From NCBI GenBank assembly GCA_023150935.1, contig JAKLJW010000009.1, forward strand, positions 62,001 to 126,000: a stretch of DNA of 64,000 nucleotides, read 5' to 3'. The translations under genes and the position numbers were made by a program. Shown here piece by piece: positions 48,801-57,020 of the stretch; the stretch's first letter is position 1, and each line of letters begins with the position of its first letter. Below the pieces are notes generated by a model that was not told where the DNA came from, did no database searches, and saw only the letters and a program-made list of their open reading frames with translations. Origin of the DNA: Candidatus Binatia bacterium (lineage in GTDB: Bacteria > Desulfobacterota > Binatia > HRBIN30).

Positions 48801-49302
48801 GATATTTGCCGCCGTTGACGTCAGTGGGCCCGAGCTGACCGGGCAAGTGCTGCGGCCGGCGGTGGCGGAGCTGCGCTATCTCGGTTATCCGCGCGAGTAC
48901 TCGCCGGACGGCGCGAACCCGACGCTTTACGACTATCACCGGGTCGATCAGGGCCTGCCGTTCAAGAACCTGACCGGCAACTACACGCGCTTCGGCGACG
49001 TACGTCCGTTGCTGGAGGCGGCCGACGACAAGTTCGCGATCTTCGGGCGCGGCGAGGAACTGGCCCTGGAGTTCGACGCCATGGCCTTGCCGGCATTGCC
49101 CGACGGGCGGGCGCGCACGGTGGTGCTGCACGCCGACGGGTATTGCAAGGATATGAACCTCTACACCGCGTTCCCCGACACGGTGGAGCCGCTGCCCTAC
49201 CACGCAATGGATAACTACCCGCCGTCGCGACCCGGGCCGGCAACCCCGGACCACGAGCGTTACGCGGCGGAGTGGAACACCCGCAGAGTGGTCGGCCAGT
49301 AA
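45793..49302 (+). CDS. Large TPR and FG-GAP/ASPIC-UnbV lipoprotein
   Basis: 1169 residues from the ATG at 45793. N-terminal signal with probable lipidated Cys21 (AFSSC, weak lipobox), TPR repeats at about 51-225 (PYAHYALGMLLRHLTRFEEA...), FG-GAP propeller with calcium loops from about 298 to 690 (DDIDGDGDVDTYLVA, DADHDGDLDLYVANV), an ASPIC/UnbV-like part (about 650-730), then about 430 unrecognised residues rich in Tyr/Trp/Pro. Could act as a scaffold for the cluster's CRTAC1 and cytochrome partners on the membrane. Confidence 0.85.
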   Translation: MRQRFLTLLVSAGLVAAFSSCSRRDTEPRPAATPTAVPAKAPAAAGIPPQHATRVVELFNRGVGLMDRFEPVEAIKAFEEMVGLAPDWTLGRLNYGIALLNGQTDEFYGRAEVELKKVIAVAPDDPYAHYALGMLLRHLTRFEEAKAQFEEVLRIDPEDADAHYQLGILVMDKDPAAARAHLEKTLAKTPHHESACYRLQSLLIKAGEKERAQELMSRFRALKAAKAGAFSGMKYGEMGRYAEVIRAFPGLAAAAEAGAVPAFTDAAESHGLTLAAAGNPGWPGVPLTGGAPAFAPGVAADDIDGDGDVDTYLVAAGPDARGALLRNEGGHFAAVADSGIDGSGAIGAFFGDYDADGDPDLYLTRAGTNRLYRNEGGGRFADVTAATATAGKDVVSAGAAWADADHDGDLDLYVANVASTGAQAPGAPNALFRNNGDGTFVEVAEAAGIDGGDAATVGVLFFDLDDDRDLDLLLLNANKPNRVFLNDRVGQYTDATARFADLSNAGASVGAMAGDVDLNGREDLLILLGAEPPRLFLQVERGRFVEDQTFAAVARGLGGAANAALGDLDLDGDLDLVLFDSGRDGGVRHRILMNSGGGIFAPPAAFGAERAAPAARGAVAADFGADGGLDLLVARAGARPEFWQAPAVPGRHWLQVIPAKAGEGEARWVEPAAVGLQVEVKTGRRLQVGSVKAAGGYLGSTPRQAHFGLGADARADYVRLNWPDAVLQSELEVAADQSWRVPKVLRKPSSCPLLFAWDGKGFAFVTDFLGVGGLGFFIAPGEYAPPDPTEDVRIPPELIRPRDGRYVLRIAEPLEEITYLDEVHLHAYDHPAGWEVYPDERFTGSPPFPTGRPLAAADKIFPQAARTDRGEDVRERILTIDRRYVEPPMDRRFIGYAQDHWIEIDFGDRLRGVAPDARLVLYLYSWVEYTYSHVNYAASQAGLRMQSPRIEVPDGKGGWRVAMAEAGYPGGLPRMMTVDISELPWRSDGRLRIRTNMEVYWDQIFAAVDVSGPELTGQVLRPAVAELRYLGYPREYSPDGANPTLYDYHRVDQGLPFKNLTGNYTRFGDVRPLLEAADDKFAIFGRGEELALEFDAMALPALPDGRARTVVLHADGYCKDMNLYTAFPDTVEPLPYHAMDNYPPSRPGPATPDHERYAAEWNTRRVVGQ

Positions 49303-49497
49303 GGGCGAACCGCGGAGCGGTCCCGCCAGAACGCGTGGACAGCTCCGCTCCCCGATCTCGCGTGCGGCCTCGCTTGTCGGGCGACGCGCGCGGCGGCCGA
49401 CGGACCCGAGCGGGACCCCACCCTCCGCCGCGGCAGCGGAACGGAATCGGCCGCTGCCTCTTGGGAGCACCCGACACGGTGCTATCGTCGCTGGCCG

Positions 49498-50892
49498 ATG
49501 TCGCTGACCTCCCGATACGGGCAAGTGCGCTCCGGACTGCGCACCGAGTTGCGGCCGATGCTGCGGCTGGCGGGGCCGGTGGTGCTGGCGGAGATCGGCT
49601 GGATGAGCATGGGGTTGGTTGACACCATGCTGGTCGGACGCGTGAGCGCCGCGGCGATCGGTGCGGTGAGCATCGGCAGCCACATCTTCTACACCGTAGC
49701 CGTTACCGGCATGGGCATGCTGCTCGGTCTCGACTACCTGGTGGCGCGCGCGGTCGGCGAGGGGCAACCCGAAGAGGGACGGCGGGCGCTGGTGCAAGGG
49801 GTCTACGTCAGCGTGACGATCTCGGCACTGCTCGGCGTCATCCTCATGTCTCTGCTGCCGCGGCTGGAGTCGTTCGGCGTACGCCCCGAGGTGGCGCGCG
49901 AAGCGGTGCCATATCTGCGTGCGCTCGCCTGGAGCACGCTGCCCCTGCTGCTCTACGCCGCCCTGCGGCGCTACCTGCAGGCGATCGGCGCGGTGCGCCC
50001 GATCATGGTGGCGCTTCTGAGCGCCAATGCGATCAACGCGGGTGCCGCCTGGGCTTTGATTTTCGGCCACTTCGGGCTGCCGGCTCTGGGTGCCGAAGGG
50101 GCAGGCTGGGCCACCTGCGCGTCGCGGGTGTACATGTTCCTTTACCTGCTCATCTACCTGCTCCGACACGAGTCGCGGACGGGGGCGGGCCGAGGCGTCT
50201 CGTATCGACCGGAGTTCGCCCGTCTCGCCGAGATCGCGCGCCTCGGATGGCCCGCGGCACTGCAGATCCTTCTGGAAATGGGCGTGTTTGCGGCGGCGGC
50301 GTTGCTGGCGGCGCGGCTTTCTCCGGATACGCTTGCCGGCCATCAAGTGGCGCTCAGCATCGCCGCATTCACGTTCATGGTGCCCCTTGGGGTCTCGTCG
50401 GCGGCAGCGGTGCGCGTCGGCCACGCCCTCGGCCGTGCCGACGCGGCCGGCGCCGCGCGCGCCGGTTGGACGGCGCTCATGCTCGGCGCGGCGTTCATGA
50501 GCGTCGCCGGCTTGACCTTTGTCGCCGTGCCGCACGCGCTGGTCCGCGCCTTCACCACCGAGGCCGCGGTGATCGCGGTCGGTGTATCCTTGCTCGGCAT
50601 TGCCGCCGTATTCCAGCTCTTCGACGGCCTGCAGGTCGTCGCCACGGGTGCGCTGCGCGGTACCGGCGATACGCGCACCCCGATGCTTTCCAATCTGGTG
50701 GCGCACTGGGGTATCGGCCTGCCGCTCGGGTACGCTCTGTGTTTTCGGCTCGACTGGGGCGTGCGCGGCCTGTGGGTCGGCCTTTGCACCGGCTTGATCG
50801 CCGTCGCCCTGACCCTTGTGGTCGTGTGGTTCCGGCGCACCCGCGTGCTGGCCTCCGAGTACGGCCGGCATTCCACCCAGCAGCCCTCATAA
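49498..50892 (+). CDS. MATE-family efflux transporter
   Basis: 464 residues, about 12 transmembrane segments in two homologous halves. Typical MATE features: LRLAGPVVLAEIGWMSMGLVDTMLVGR in TM1-2 and GALRGTGDTRTPMLSNLVAHWGIGLPLGY in the second half. Na+- or H+-coupled export of cationic drugs or metabolites. 195 bp downstream of the TPR lipoprotein gene, which may or may not share a transcript. Confidence 0.93.
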   Translation: MSLTSRYGQVRSGLRTELRPMLRLAGPVVLAEIGWMSMGLVDTMLVGRVSAAAIGAVSIGSHIFYTVAVTGMGMLLGLDYLVARAVGEGQPEEGRRALVQGVYVSVTISALLGVILMSLLPRLESFGVRPEVAREAVPYLRALAWSTLPLLLYAALRRYLQAIGAVRPIMVALLSANAINAGAAWALIFGHFGLPALGAEGAGWATCASRVYMFLYLLIYLLRHESRTGAGRGVSYRPEFARLAEIARLGWPAALQILLEMGVFAAAALLAARLSPDTLAGHQVALSIAAFTFMVPLGVSSAAAVRVGHALGRADAAGAARAGWTALMLGAAFMSVAGLTFVAVPHALVRAFTTEAAVIAVGVSLLGIAAVFQLFDGLQVVATGALRGTGDTRTPMLSNLVAHWGIGLPLGYALCFRLDWGVRGLWVGLCTGLIAVALTLVVVWFRRTRVLASEYGRHSTQQPS

Positions 50893-51032
50893 CGAAAAGA
50901 GCGGCCACCGCCGCCGCCCCCAAACGCCCGATGGGCAAGCCGCCTCGGGTCCACCGAACCGACCGCGGCGCGCTTGTCGGCGCGCCCGGGTTCGGCGCCG
51001 GACGCGCCATCCCATCGTGCGCACGAGGGGGC

Positions 51033-51079
51033 TTGACCTTCGCGTCGCTATTTCATAAGTAAGTGCCCACTTACTTATG
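51033..51079 (+). promoter_or_regulatory. TetR autoregulatory operator over the start codon, with -35 candidate
   Basis: A perfect 12-bp inverted repeat CATAAGTAAGTG-CC-CACTTACTTATG spans 51054-51079; its last three bases are the ATG of the TetR gene. TTGACC at 51033-51038 is a plausible -35, placing the -10 and transcription start inside the palindrome, so bound repressor would block RNA polymerase. The short or absent leader implies near-leaderless translation. Confidence 0.8.
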
Positions 51080-51838
51080 GCGCAGGCGAAGCCCATGGTA
51101 CCCAAGGCAAGACGGACGCGCTTGCCGGCGGAGGAACGCGAAAAGCAAATCCTGCAGGCGGCCACACGAGTGTTCGCACGGCTCGGTTACCGGCGTGCGG
51201 GTACCGCGGCGATCGCCAGCGAGGCCGGGATCTCGGAGGCGATGATCTACAAGCGCTTCGCCAGCAAGAAGGACCTGTTCGAGCGCGTCCTGCGACGCCT
51301 CGGCACGCGCGTGCTCGAGAACTGGTCGGCTGACGACGCGGAGCGACCCGCCGCGGCGCCGGCACGGCGGCCGGCGGGTGCGGCAGCCCGCACGCGGGAA
51401 ACGACTCGCGGAGGTCGGCTCGAACGCCTGGCGCGCACCTATCTGCAGGGCGTGCACGATCATCACGACGCCCTTGCCGTGCAATTCCAGGCGTTGGCCG
51501 AGTCGGAAGATCCCCATCTCGCCTTCGCGCTGCGCGAGAACCATCGCGCCTATGTGGACTTTCTCGCGGGCGCCGTCGCGGCGGAACAGGCGCAGGGACG
51601 CGTCCGTGAGAACGTGGACCCGCTGGCGGCGGGATGGATCCTGAACGGCATCGGCTTCACCCTCACGCTGGTGCGCCTGCTGGGTCTCGAACGCACCGCC
51701 GACGGGCGCCTTGTCTCCGATCTCATGGTGACCGCGGCGCTCGACTGGCTAACCACGCCGGCCGGCCCTGCCGCAGCTCCGCCGCCCAAGCCGGAGCAAA
51801 GGAGGTCCAGTCGTGTCAAAGCCCGCAATCCCCGCTGA
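51077..51838 (+). CDS. TetR/AcrR-family transcriptional regulator
   Basis: 253 residues. N-terminal helix-turn-helix at about 20-65 (ILQAATRVFARLGYRRAGTAAIASEAGISEAMIYKRFASKKDLF), then a variable ligand-binding region with a Pro/Ala/Arg-rich insertion near 95-115 and a basic tail. It begins inside its own palindromic operator and overlaps the next gene by 26 bp, so it probably represses the whole TetR-DUF6125-acyl-CoA dehydrogenase operon, with an acyl-CoA as a reasonable but unproven ligand. Confidence 0.93.
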   Translation: MAQAKPMVPKARRTRLPAEEREKQILQAATRVFARLGYRRAGTAAIASEAGISEAMIYKRFASKKDLFERVLRRLGTRVLENWSADDAERPAAAPARRPAGAAARTRETTRGGRLERLARTYLQGVHDHHDALAVQFQALAESEDPHLAFALRENHRAYVDFLAGAVAAEQAQGRVRENVDPLAAGWILNGIGFTLTLVRLLGLERTADGRLVSDLMVTAALDWLTTPAGPAAAPPPKPEQRRSSRVKARNPR

Positions 51839-52328
51839 CGAACGCGAGGCGTTGTTGCGCCGCTGCTGGTACACGCACGACGCGCTCTGGTTTCGCGCGG
51901 TCAGCGACGCCTTCGGCATCGAGGTCGCCAACCGGCTGAATCGCGAGATCCTGCGCCACCAGGGACGCGTCGAGGCGCACCGCCTATTGCGGGCGCTCGA
52001 CCGCGGCCCGGCGCAGTCCATCGACGACATGATCGAGCTGCTCAACGACGGCTGTTCGGCGATCCTCACCACACCCCCCGATATCGAGGTGCGGTTCGTT
52101 CCGCTCGACGACCGGGCCTACGAGGTCAGCGTCGAGCGTTGCTTCATTCACGAGCGCATCGTGCGGGCCGGCGTCGCCGACCGGTACGAATGCGCGGCCT
52201 TCGATCGGTTTTACGGATGGCACTTCGGGGCCGGGATGCCGCTTGCCGCGGAGCCCGCCACCGAGCCGTGTCGCAAAGCACAAGGCGAGCCGTGCGTCCG
52301 CCGGCTCGCCATTCTCAAGGAGGACTGA
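51813..52328 (+). CDS. DUF6125-like protein
   Basis: 171 residues, GTG start at 51813 behind a strong AGGAGGT site. Begins with an RRCWYTHDALWFRAVSDAFGIEVANRLN segment (quoted in part: CWYTHDALWF) typical of the DUF6125/ATC-hydrolase-like group, and has four scattered cysteines (including CFIHERI and CVRRL). Function unknown. Co-translated with TetR (26-bp overlap) and the dehydrogenase (1-bp spacing), suggesting a role in acyl-CoA metabolism or its sensing. Confidence 0.65.
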   Translation: MSKPAIPADEREALLRRCWYTHDALWFRAVSDAFGIEVANRLNREILRHQGRVEAHRLLRALDRGPAQSIDDMIELLNDGCSAILTTPPDIEVRFVPLDDRAYEVSVERCFIHERIVRAGVADRYECAAFDRFYGWHFGAGMPLAAEPATEPCRKAQGEPCVRRLAILKED

Positions 52329-52329
52329 G

Positions 52330-53508
52330 ATGCATTACGAGACGAGTGACGACGTGCGCATGCTCACCGAGACGCTGCGGCGCTTCCTGCGCGAGGAGTT
52401 GATCCCCCTGCAGCGGCGCGAGAAGCTCGAACCCGACGTGGCCCCGCCGGACGAGCTGCGCCAACACGTACGGACGCGGTCCAAGGAACTCGGCCTTTAC
52501 GCTGCCGATTTGCCCGCGGAGGTGGGTGGCGGCGGCCTGCCCTTCTCCACCCGGTGCAGGCTGGAAATGGAAGCCCATTCGCACGACACCGTGTTCTTCG
52601 ACGATGTCCTCGGTGGTCCCGGCGGGCCGACCTCGGTGCTGCTCGCGTGCACCCCGGCGCAGCGCGAGAGGTACCTGTTGCCTCTGGTCCGCGGCGAGAC
52701 CTCGACCTGCTTCGCGCTCACCGAGCCGGGGGCCGGCTCGGATGCCGGCGCCCTGCAGATGCGCGCCCAGAAGACCGCCCGCGGCTATCGCCTGAACGGC
52801 ACCAAGAGCATTATCACCAATGCCGTCCAGGCCGACTTTGCCATGGTCTTTGCCGTTACCGACCCCAACCTCGGAGCGCGCGGCGGCATCACCTGCTTTC
52901 TCGTCGACCGCGACACGCCCGGGTACGGACCGGTTCGACCGCACACGTGCATGGGCTTTCACGGGTTTCAAGGCGAGCTGGTTCTGCAGGACTGCGAGGT
53001 CCGGACCGAAAACATCCTCGGTCAGGAAGGTCTCGGCCTGCTGCTGGCGCTCGACTGGATCAACACCAACCGCATCAAACTCGGAGCGGCGGCGGTCGGC
53101 ATTACTCGCCGGCTGCTCGGCGCGAGCACGACTTACGCGCGCGAACGCCGCCAGTTCGGCGCGCCGATCGGCGACAACCAACTCATCCAGGCCAAACTTG
53201 CCGACATGGCAACCGAACTCTACGCCGCCGAGTCGATGGTCTTCCGTGCGGCGTGGATGCGCGACCAGGGCATCGAGGTACGCACGGAGGCGGCGATGAC
53301 CAAGTTGTTCTGCAGCGAGCTGGTCAATCGCGCCGCCTACGAAGCGATTCAGATCCACGGTGGCGCCGGCTGTCTGCGCGAGGGCGGCATCGAACGGGTG
53401 TACCGCCAGAGCCGTGTGCTGACCATCGTCGAAGGAACCTCCGAGATCCAGCGTGTCAGCATCGCCCGCAGCCTGCTCAAGGGCCGGTGGGGTGCGGCCG
53501 CCGCGTGA
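52330..53508 (+). CDS. Acyl-CoA dehydrogenase
   Basis: 392 residues from the ATG at 52330, with AAGGAGGA upstream. FAD-dependent alpha,beta-dehydrogenation of an acyl-CoA. Features: CFALTEPGAGSDAGALQ (FAD/substrate), INTNRIKLGAAAVGITRRLL, RRQFGAPIGDNQLIQAKLADM, IQIHGGAGCLREGGIERVYRQSR and VEGTSEIQRVSIARSLL. The catalytic-base position in the IHGGAGCL...IERVYR region reads like the short/branched-chain subgroup. Last gene of the TetR operon. Confidence 0.95.
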   Translation: MHYETSDDVRMLTETLRRFLREELIPLQRREKLEPDVAPPDELRQHVRTRSKELGLYAADLPAEVGGGGLPFSTRCRLEMEAHSHDTVFFDDVLGGPGGPTSVLLACTPAQRERYLLPLVRGETSTCFALTEPGAGSDAGALQMRAQKTARGYRLNGTKSIITNAVQADFAMVFAVTDPNLGARGGITCFLVDRDTPGYGPVRPHTCMGFHGFQGELVLQDCEVRTENILGQEGLGLLLALDWINTNRIKLGAAAVGITRRLLGASTTYARERRQFGAPIGDNQLIQAKLADMATELYAAESMVFRAAWMRDQGIEVRTEAAMTKLFCSELVNRAAYEAIQIHGGAGCLREGGIERVYRQSRVLTIVEGTSEIQRVSIARSLLKGRWGAAAA

Positions 53509-53578
53509 TCCCGTATAGGCCCGGTGCCGGTCAATGAAGCGAGGCGCTCCTTTCATCCCGCCTCCGGCCGCGCCCACG

Positions 53579-54937
53579 TCACGGCGAACTCGCACGACGC
53601 GCGGCCGCCCGCGCGTCGAGCTGGGCGCGGATCTCGGCGTGAACCTCGGCGTTTATCGGAAAACCCCGGAACAGGATCACCGCGGCGAGGTGACAGCCTG
53701 CCGGCAGCAGGCAGTAGAGGAACTTGATTCCGAAGATAACCGCCTCGCTCTGATCTTGATTCGGCACGTAACCCATCAAGTCGAGGGCCTGCATGCCGAT
53801 GAATATGGCGATCCCGATGGCGGCCTTGTCCATAAACGACCAGATGCCCATGAACGCCCCTTCGCGGCGGCGGCCCGTCTCGAGTTCGTCGGAGTCGATG
53901 ACATCCGCCGACAGCGACGGCCCCAATGTCGCCGTACACCCGTTCGCCGCCCCTATGACCGCGGCGAGAAAGATCCAGAGAAGCCACGTCCCTTCGTGGT
54001 AATAGAAGGAAGTGGCGTAAACGGCGGTCGCCAGTAGCATTCCCGCCGTCCACGTTCGGTTCTTGCCGAATCGATTCGACAGCCGCACCCACACGGGAAT
54101 CGCGACCACCGACCCGGCGAGATACGCCAGCATGACCACGGGTACAATCTCGCGCGCCTTGATCACGTACTTGGCGACGTACAACGTCAGCGGCGCGATG
54201 AAACTGCCGCCCACGAGGGCGATCAGATAGGTGAGCATGAGGATCACGAAGGCGCGATTGCGAAAGGTGACGCGCAGGCCCTCCACGAACGGGTAGTGTC
54301 CGGCGTGCGCGTCTTCGAGGCGCTCGCGGACCCGCACGAAGGCCACGATAATGAGCCCGCAGGCAAGCCCACCGAACACGATCGCCATGGTCGGATAGCC
54401 GGCCCGTGGCCCGCCCGCCGCCTTCGCAAAGGCTTCCGGCGCGAGCATGCCCAGAGCCACGCCGAGCAGGTAGAAACCCTGGCGCATCCCGAACAGGCGC
54501 GTGCGCTCGTGATAGTTCGGCGTCAGCTCCATTCCGAGCGAGATGTACGGCACCCAGAACACGGTCCAGAAGGTGAACAGCACCAGGTAGCAGAGCAGCA
54601 ACTGCACAAAGATTCCCAGCGGGGTCAGTCCAGGAATCGGCGCCCAGGTGAAGTAGAACACGATCCAGATGGGCAGGGCGCTGAGCAGAAAATACGGTCG
54701 CCGCCGACCCCAGCGCGAGCGGGTGCGGTCGGAAATATGCCCCATGACCGGGTCGGTAACGGCATCCCACAGGCGCCCCGCCATCAACACCCAGCTCAGC
54801 ATGCCCGCCGACAGGCCGAGTTCGTCGGTGTAATAGTTCGGCAGGTAGATGGCGATGCTGAGCAGTACGAGGCTCGTACCGAGCGCGGGCAACGAATAGC
54901 TGACGATCTGACCGGTGGAGAGCCGTTCCGAATCCAT
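53579..54937 (-). CDS. GPH/MFS_2-family cation symporter
   Basis: 452 residues, about 12 transmembrane segments. The family signature between TM2 and TM3, DAVTDPVMGHISDRTRSRWGRRRP, is intact, as is EGLRVTFRNRAF in the central loop and GAANGCTATLGPSLSADVIDSDEL in the second half. GPH transporters take up glycosides, pentosides or hexuronides with Na+ or H+; MFS_2 relatives also move lysolipids. Substrate unknown. Convergent with the acyl-CoA dehydrogenase gene; 70 bp apart without an obvious terminator. Confidence 0.9.
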   Translation of the reverse strand: MDSERLSTGQIVSYSLPALGTSLVLLSIAIYLPNYYTDELGLSAGMLSWVLMAGRLWDAVTDPVMGHISDRTRSRWGRRRPYFLLSALPIWIVFYFTWAPIPGLTPLGIFVQLLLCYLVLFTFWTVFWVPYISLGMELTPNYHERTRLFGMRQGFYLLGVALGMLAPEAFAKAAGGPRAGYPTMAIVFGGLACGLIIVAFVRVRERLEDAHAGHYPFVEGLRVTFRNRAFVILMLTYLIALVGGSFIAPLTLYVAKYVIKAREIVPVVMLAYLAGSVVAIPVWVRLSNRFGKNRTWTAGMLLATAVYATSFYYHEGTWLLWIFLAAVIGAANGCTATLGPSLSADVIDSDELETGRRREGAFMGIWSFMDKAAIGIAIFIGMQALDLMGYVPNQDQSEAVIFGIKFLYCLLPAGCHLAAVILFRGFPINAEVHAEIRAQLDARAAARRASSP

Positions 54938-55023
54938 CGCACCCTCTTATCACGAGTGCGGTCTTCGCCGCCGGACTCCGGCAGCTCACACCGCTCCGGG
55001 GTATCCGGACAACGCCGTCGAGA

Positions 55024-56721
55024 TCACCGAAATCCGTCGCACTCAGTGCGCGTGAGGGCGTCGACCAGGTCGAGCGTGTCGAGCAGCAGGGTTAACACGT
55101 CGGCGGAGTCGAAGTTACCCGGTCCCGCGGCAACAATAGCGGCGATCTCCACCTGGGCCCCCGTGAGCAGAAGCTGGTCGGCGGCGGAAAACATGGAGAG
55201 GTCGGCAAGCGCCGCGGTAAGAAGCTCGTCAATGGCAACGGCATCGGCGTAAGTGGCCAGCGCCGGCGACGGCGCCACGAACGCCGGCGGACTGGCCGCA
55301 TTTGCCAGCGCTAGAGCCAGCTCGTAGGCAACGCGCGTCTGTTTTTCGAGTTTGCCGAAGTCGACCACCGACGCGTCGTCCCCGGAGGTGTGGTAACAGG
55401 GGCCGGTGGAGTCGGTGAAGAACACCGTCGGCACGCCCGAATTGACGAAGTTGACGAAGTCGCTGCGCCCCTGCCCGAAAATGTAGCTCAGCGAACGCAG
55501 GTCGAGATTCGTGCCGCTAGCCGCCTGCCCAAGCAGCGTCCCCATCGCCGTGCCCCCGGTTTCCGGACCGACGGCGAATGTATAGCGTTTCAGGCTGGGG
55601 AGGAGGTTGGCGCCCTGGATGTCGAAGTTGACGTAGGCCACCGTCTGCATGAGCGGTACCAGCGGGTTGTTCGCATAGTAGAGCGAGCCGAGCAGACCGT
55701 CCTCCTCGGCGTCCCACAACGCCAGAACGACCGACCGCCGCGGCGGCACCGGCAGCGCCGCGATGGCGCGACCGACGGTAAGAACTGCGGCCGCGCCGGC
55801 GGCGTTGTCGGTTGCCCCGTTGCAAACGACGTCACCCGCAACGAGGCTCGTGCAAGCGCCCACATGATCGTAGTGGCCACCGACGACCACGTACTCGTTA
55901 GCCAGATCGCTGCCCGGTATGACCGCCACGACATTGGTGCCCACTTGCCCGCCCTGCACGAAGGGCTGTTTGAACGCATCGTCGCCGGTCTGCGAGTAGT
56001 TCAGGCCAACGGCGAACTCGCGCAGCGCGTCGATGAGAATCTGCTGGGCGGCCACGGAGCCGGCGGTGTTGTTGTTGCGGCCCTGCAGTGCGTCGGCAGA
56101 CAGCGCAAGGACGTCGTTCGGGTCCAACCCGCCGACCGGAGGTTCCGGACAGACGGCCGGCGCCGGCGCCGTCGTGCGTCGCATCTGCACCGCGTCGTTC
56201 TTCTTTTCTTCGCCGCCGAACTCGGCGCAGTAACGCAGCGCCGCCGTACCCGCCGGCAGTCCGAGGACTATGCCCTCCGTCGACGCGAAGGGCGGCGAGA
56301 GCGTTACCGGGGTTCCCTTGCACACTGCCTTGATTGTTTTCTCCTTGATGACGACGCTCGTGCAGGCGCCACCGGTGGCATCGTCCCTGCCCTTGTAGCG
56401 GTACCCTTTGGAGCCCGCCGGGCGGCCCAGTCCCTTCCATCCCGAGGCGTCAAGTTCGAAGGTCGCCCGCGTCGCCCCACCCAGTGCCGTGTCGAAGAAC
56501 CGCAGTTCGGCGCCGCCTGTGGTCGGGTCTTCCGCCGATCCGGGCGCCGGCAACGGGAAGCCCGACGCGCTCTTGGCAACGAACCGGGTCACGTTTCCCA
56601 GCTTGACCACGGTAACCCCGCCTGGCATCCCAACGTCGACTGCCTGCGCGGCAGCGCATTGGCCGACCAGCAAGGCGGCGCATAGCACGCAATCTACGAA
56701 GCGATCCGGAATCACTCTCAT
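55024..56721 (-). CDS. Secreted M28-family zinc aminopeptidase
   Basis: 565 residues with signal peptide (CVLCAALLVGQCAAAQA). An N-terminal beta-rich region of about 190 residues precedes the M28 domain, which has all five co-catalytic zinc ligands in order: GGHYDHVGA (His), GATDNAAGAA (bridging Asp), WDAEEDGLLGS (general-base Glu and Glu ligand), NFDIQGANL (Asp) and CYHTSGDD (His). A helical C-terminal extension follows (about 500-565). Expected to release N-terminal amino acids from extracellular peptides. Confidence 0.92.
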   Translation of the reverse strand: MRVIPDRFVDCVLCAALLVGQCAAAQAVDVGMPGGVTVVKLGNVTRFVAKSASGFPLPAPGSAEDPTTGGAELRFFDTALGGATRATFELDASGWKGLGRPAGSKGYRYKGRDDATGGACTSVVIKEKTIKAVCKGTPVTLSPPFASTEGIVLGLPAGTAALRYCAEFGGEEKKNDAVQMRRTTAPAPAVCPEPPVGGLDPNDVLALSADALQGRNNNTAGSVAAQQILIDALREFAVGLNYSQTGDDAFKQPFVQGGQVGTNVVAVIPGSDLANEYVVVGGHYDHVGACTSLVAGDVVCNGATDNAAGAAAVLTVGRAIAALPVPPRRSVVLALWDAEEDGLLGSLYYANNPLVPLMQTVAYVNFDIQGANLLPSLKRYTFAVGPETGGTAMGTLLGQAASGTNLDLRSLSYIFGQGRSDFVNFVNSGVPTVFFTDSTGPCYHTSGDDASVVDFGKLEKQTRVAYELALALANAASPPAFVAPSPALATYADAVAIDELLTAALADLSMFSAADQLLLTGAQVEIAAIVAAGPGNFDSADVLTLLLDTLDLVDALTRTECDGFR

Positions 56722-57020
56722 GCCTTCCCCCAGTCATGCCCGGTACGCGCGCAACCACCGCCCGGGAGTGGATGTTTCGCTGCCTCTCTGCGCTCTTGTT
56801 CCTCAGTTGTCGCGGCCGGTCAAATGAATTCGTCAGCCAGGAATGGTGGCCCCGGACACGCGATGGCCGAAACGACAATATGACCCGGCGCCATCGCAAC
56901 CCGCAGCCTGCCGGGGTACGAGTCTACACTCGCGGTTGACACGGAAGGCAAGTCGTTTCAGCATCTTGTCGGGTAGTGGCCGCAGGCGGGTGGGCGGCGC
57001 AATTTTGTGTCGGGTGACAT
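56722..57020. other. 299-bp divergent intergenic region
   Basis: Between the M28 peptidase (minus) and the response regulator (plus). Contains the promoter candidate at 56936-56964; otherwise no gene or structured RNA is recognisable. Confidence 0.4.
56936..56964 (+). promoter_or_regulatory. Candidate sigma70 promoter for the response regulator
   Basis: Perfect TTGACA (56936-56941), 17-bp spacer, CAGCAT (56959-56964). Leader of about 50 nt to the ATG at 57021. The -10 is weak. Confidence 0.4.

Noticed and set aside
48214..50871. 885-codon open frame on the minus strand
   Set aside because: Spans the ends of two well-supported plus-strand genes (TPR lipoprotein and MATE); no recognisable domain.
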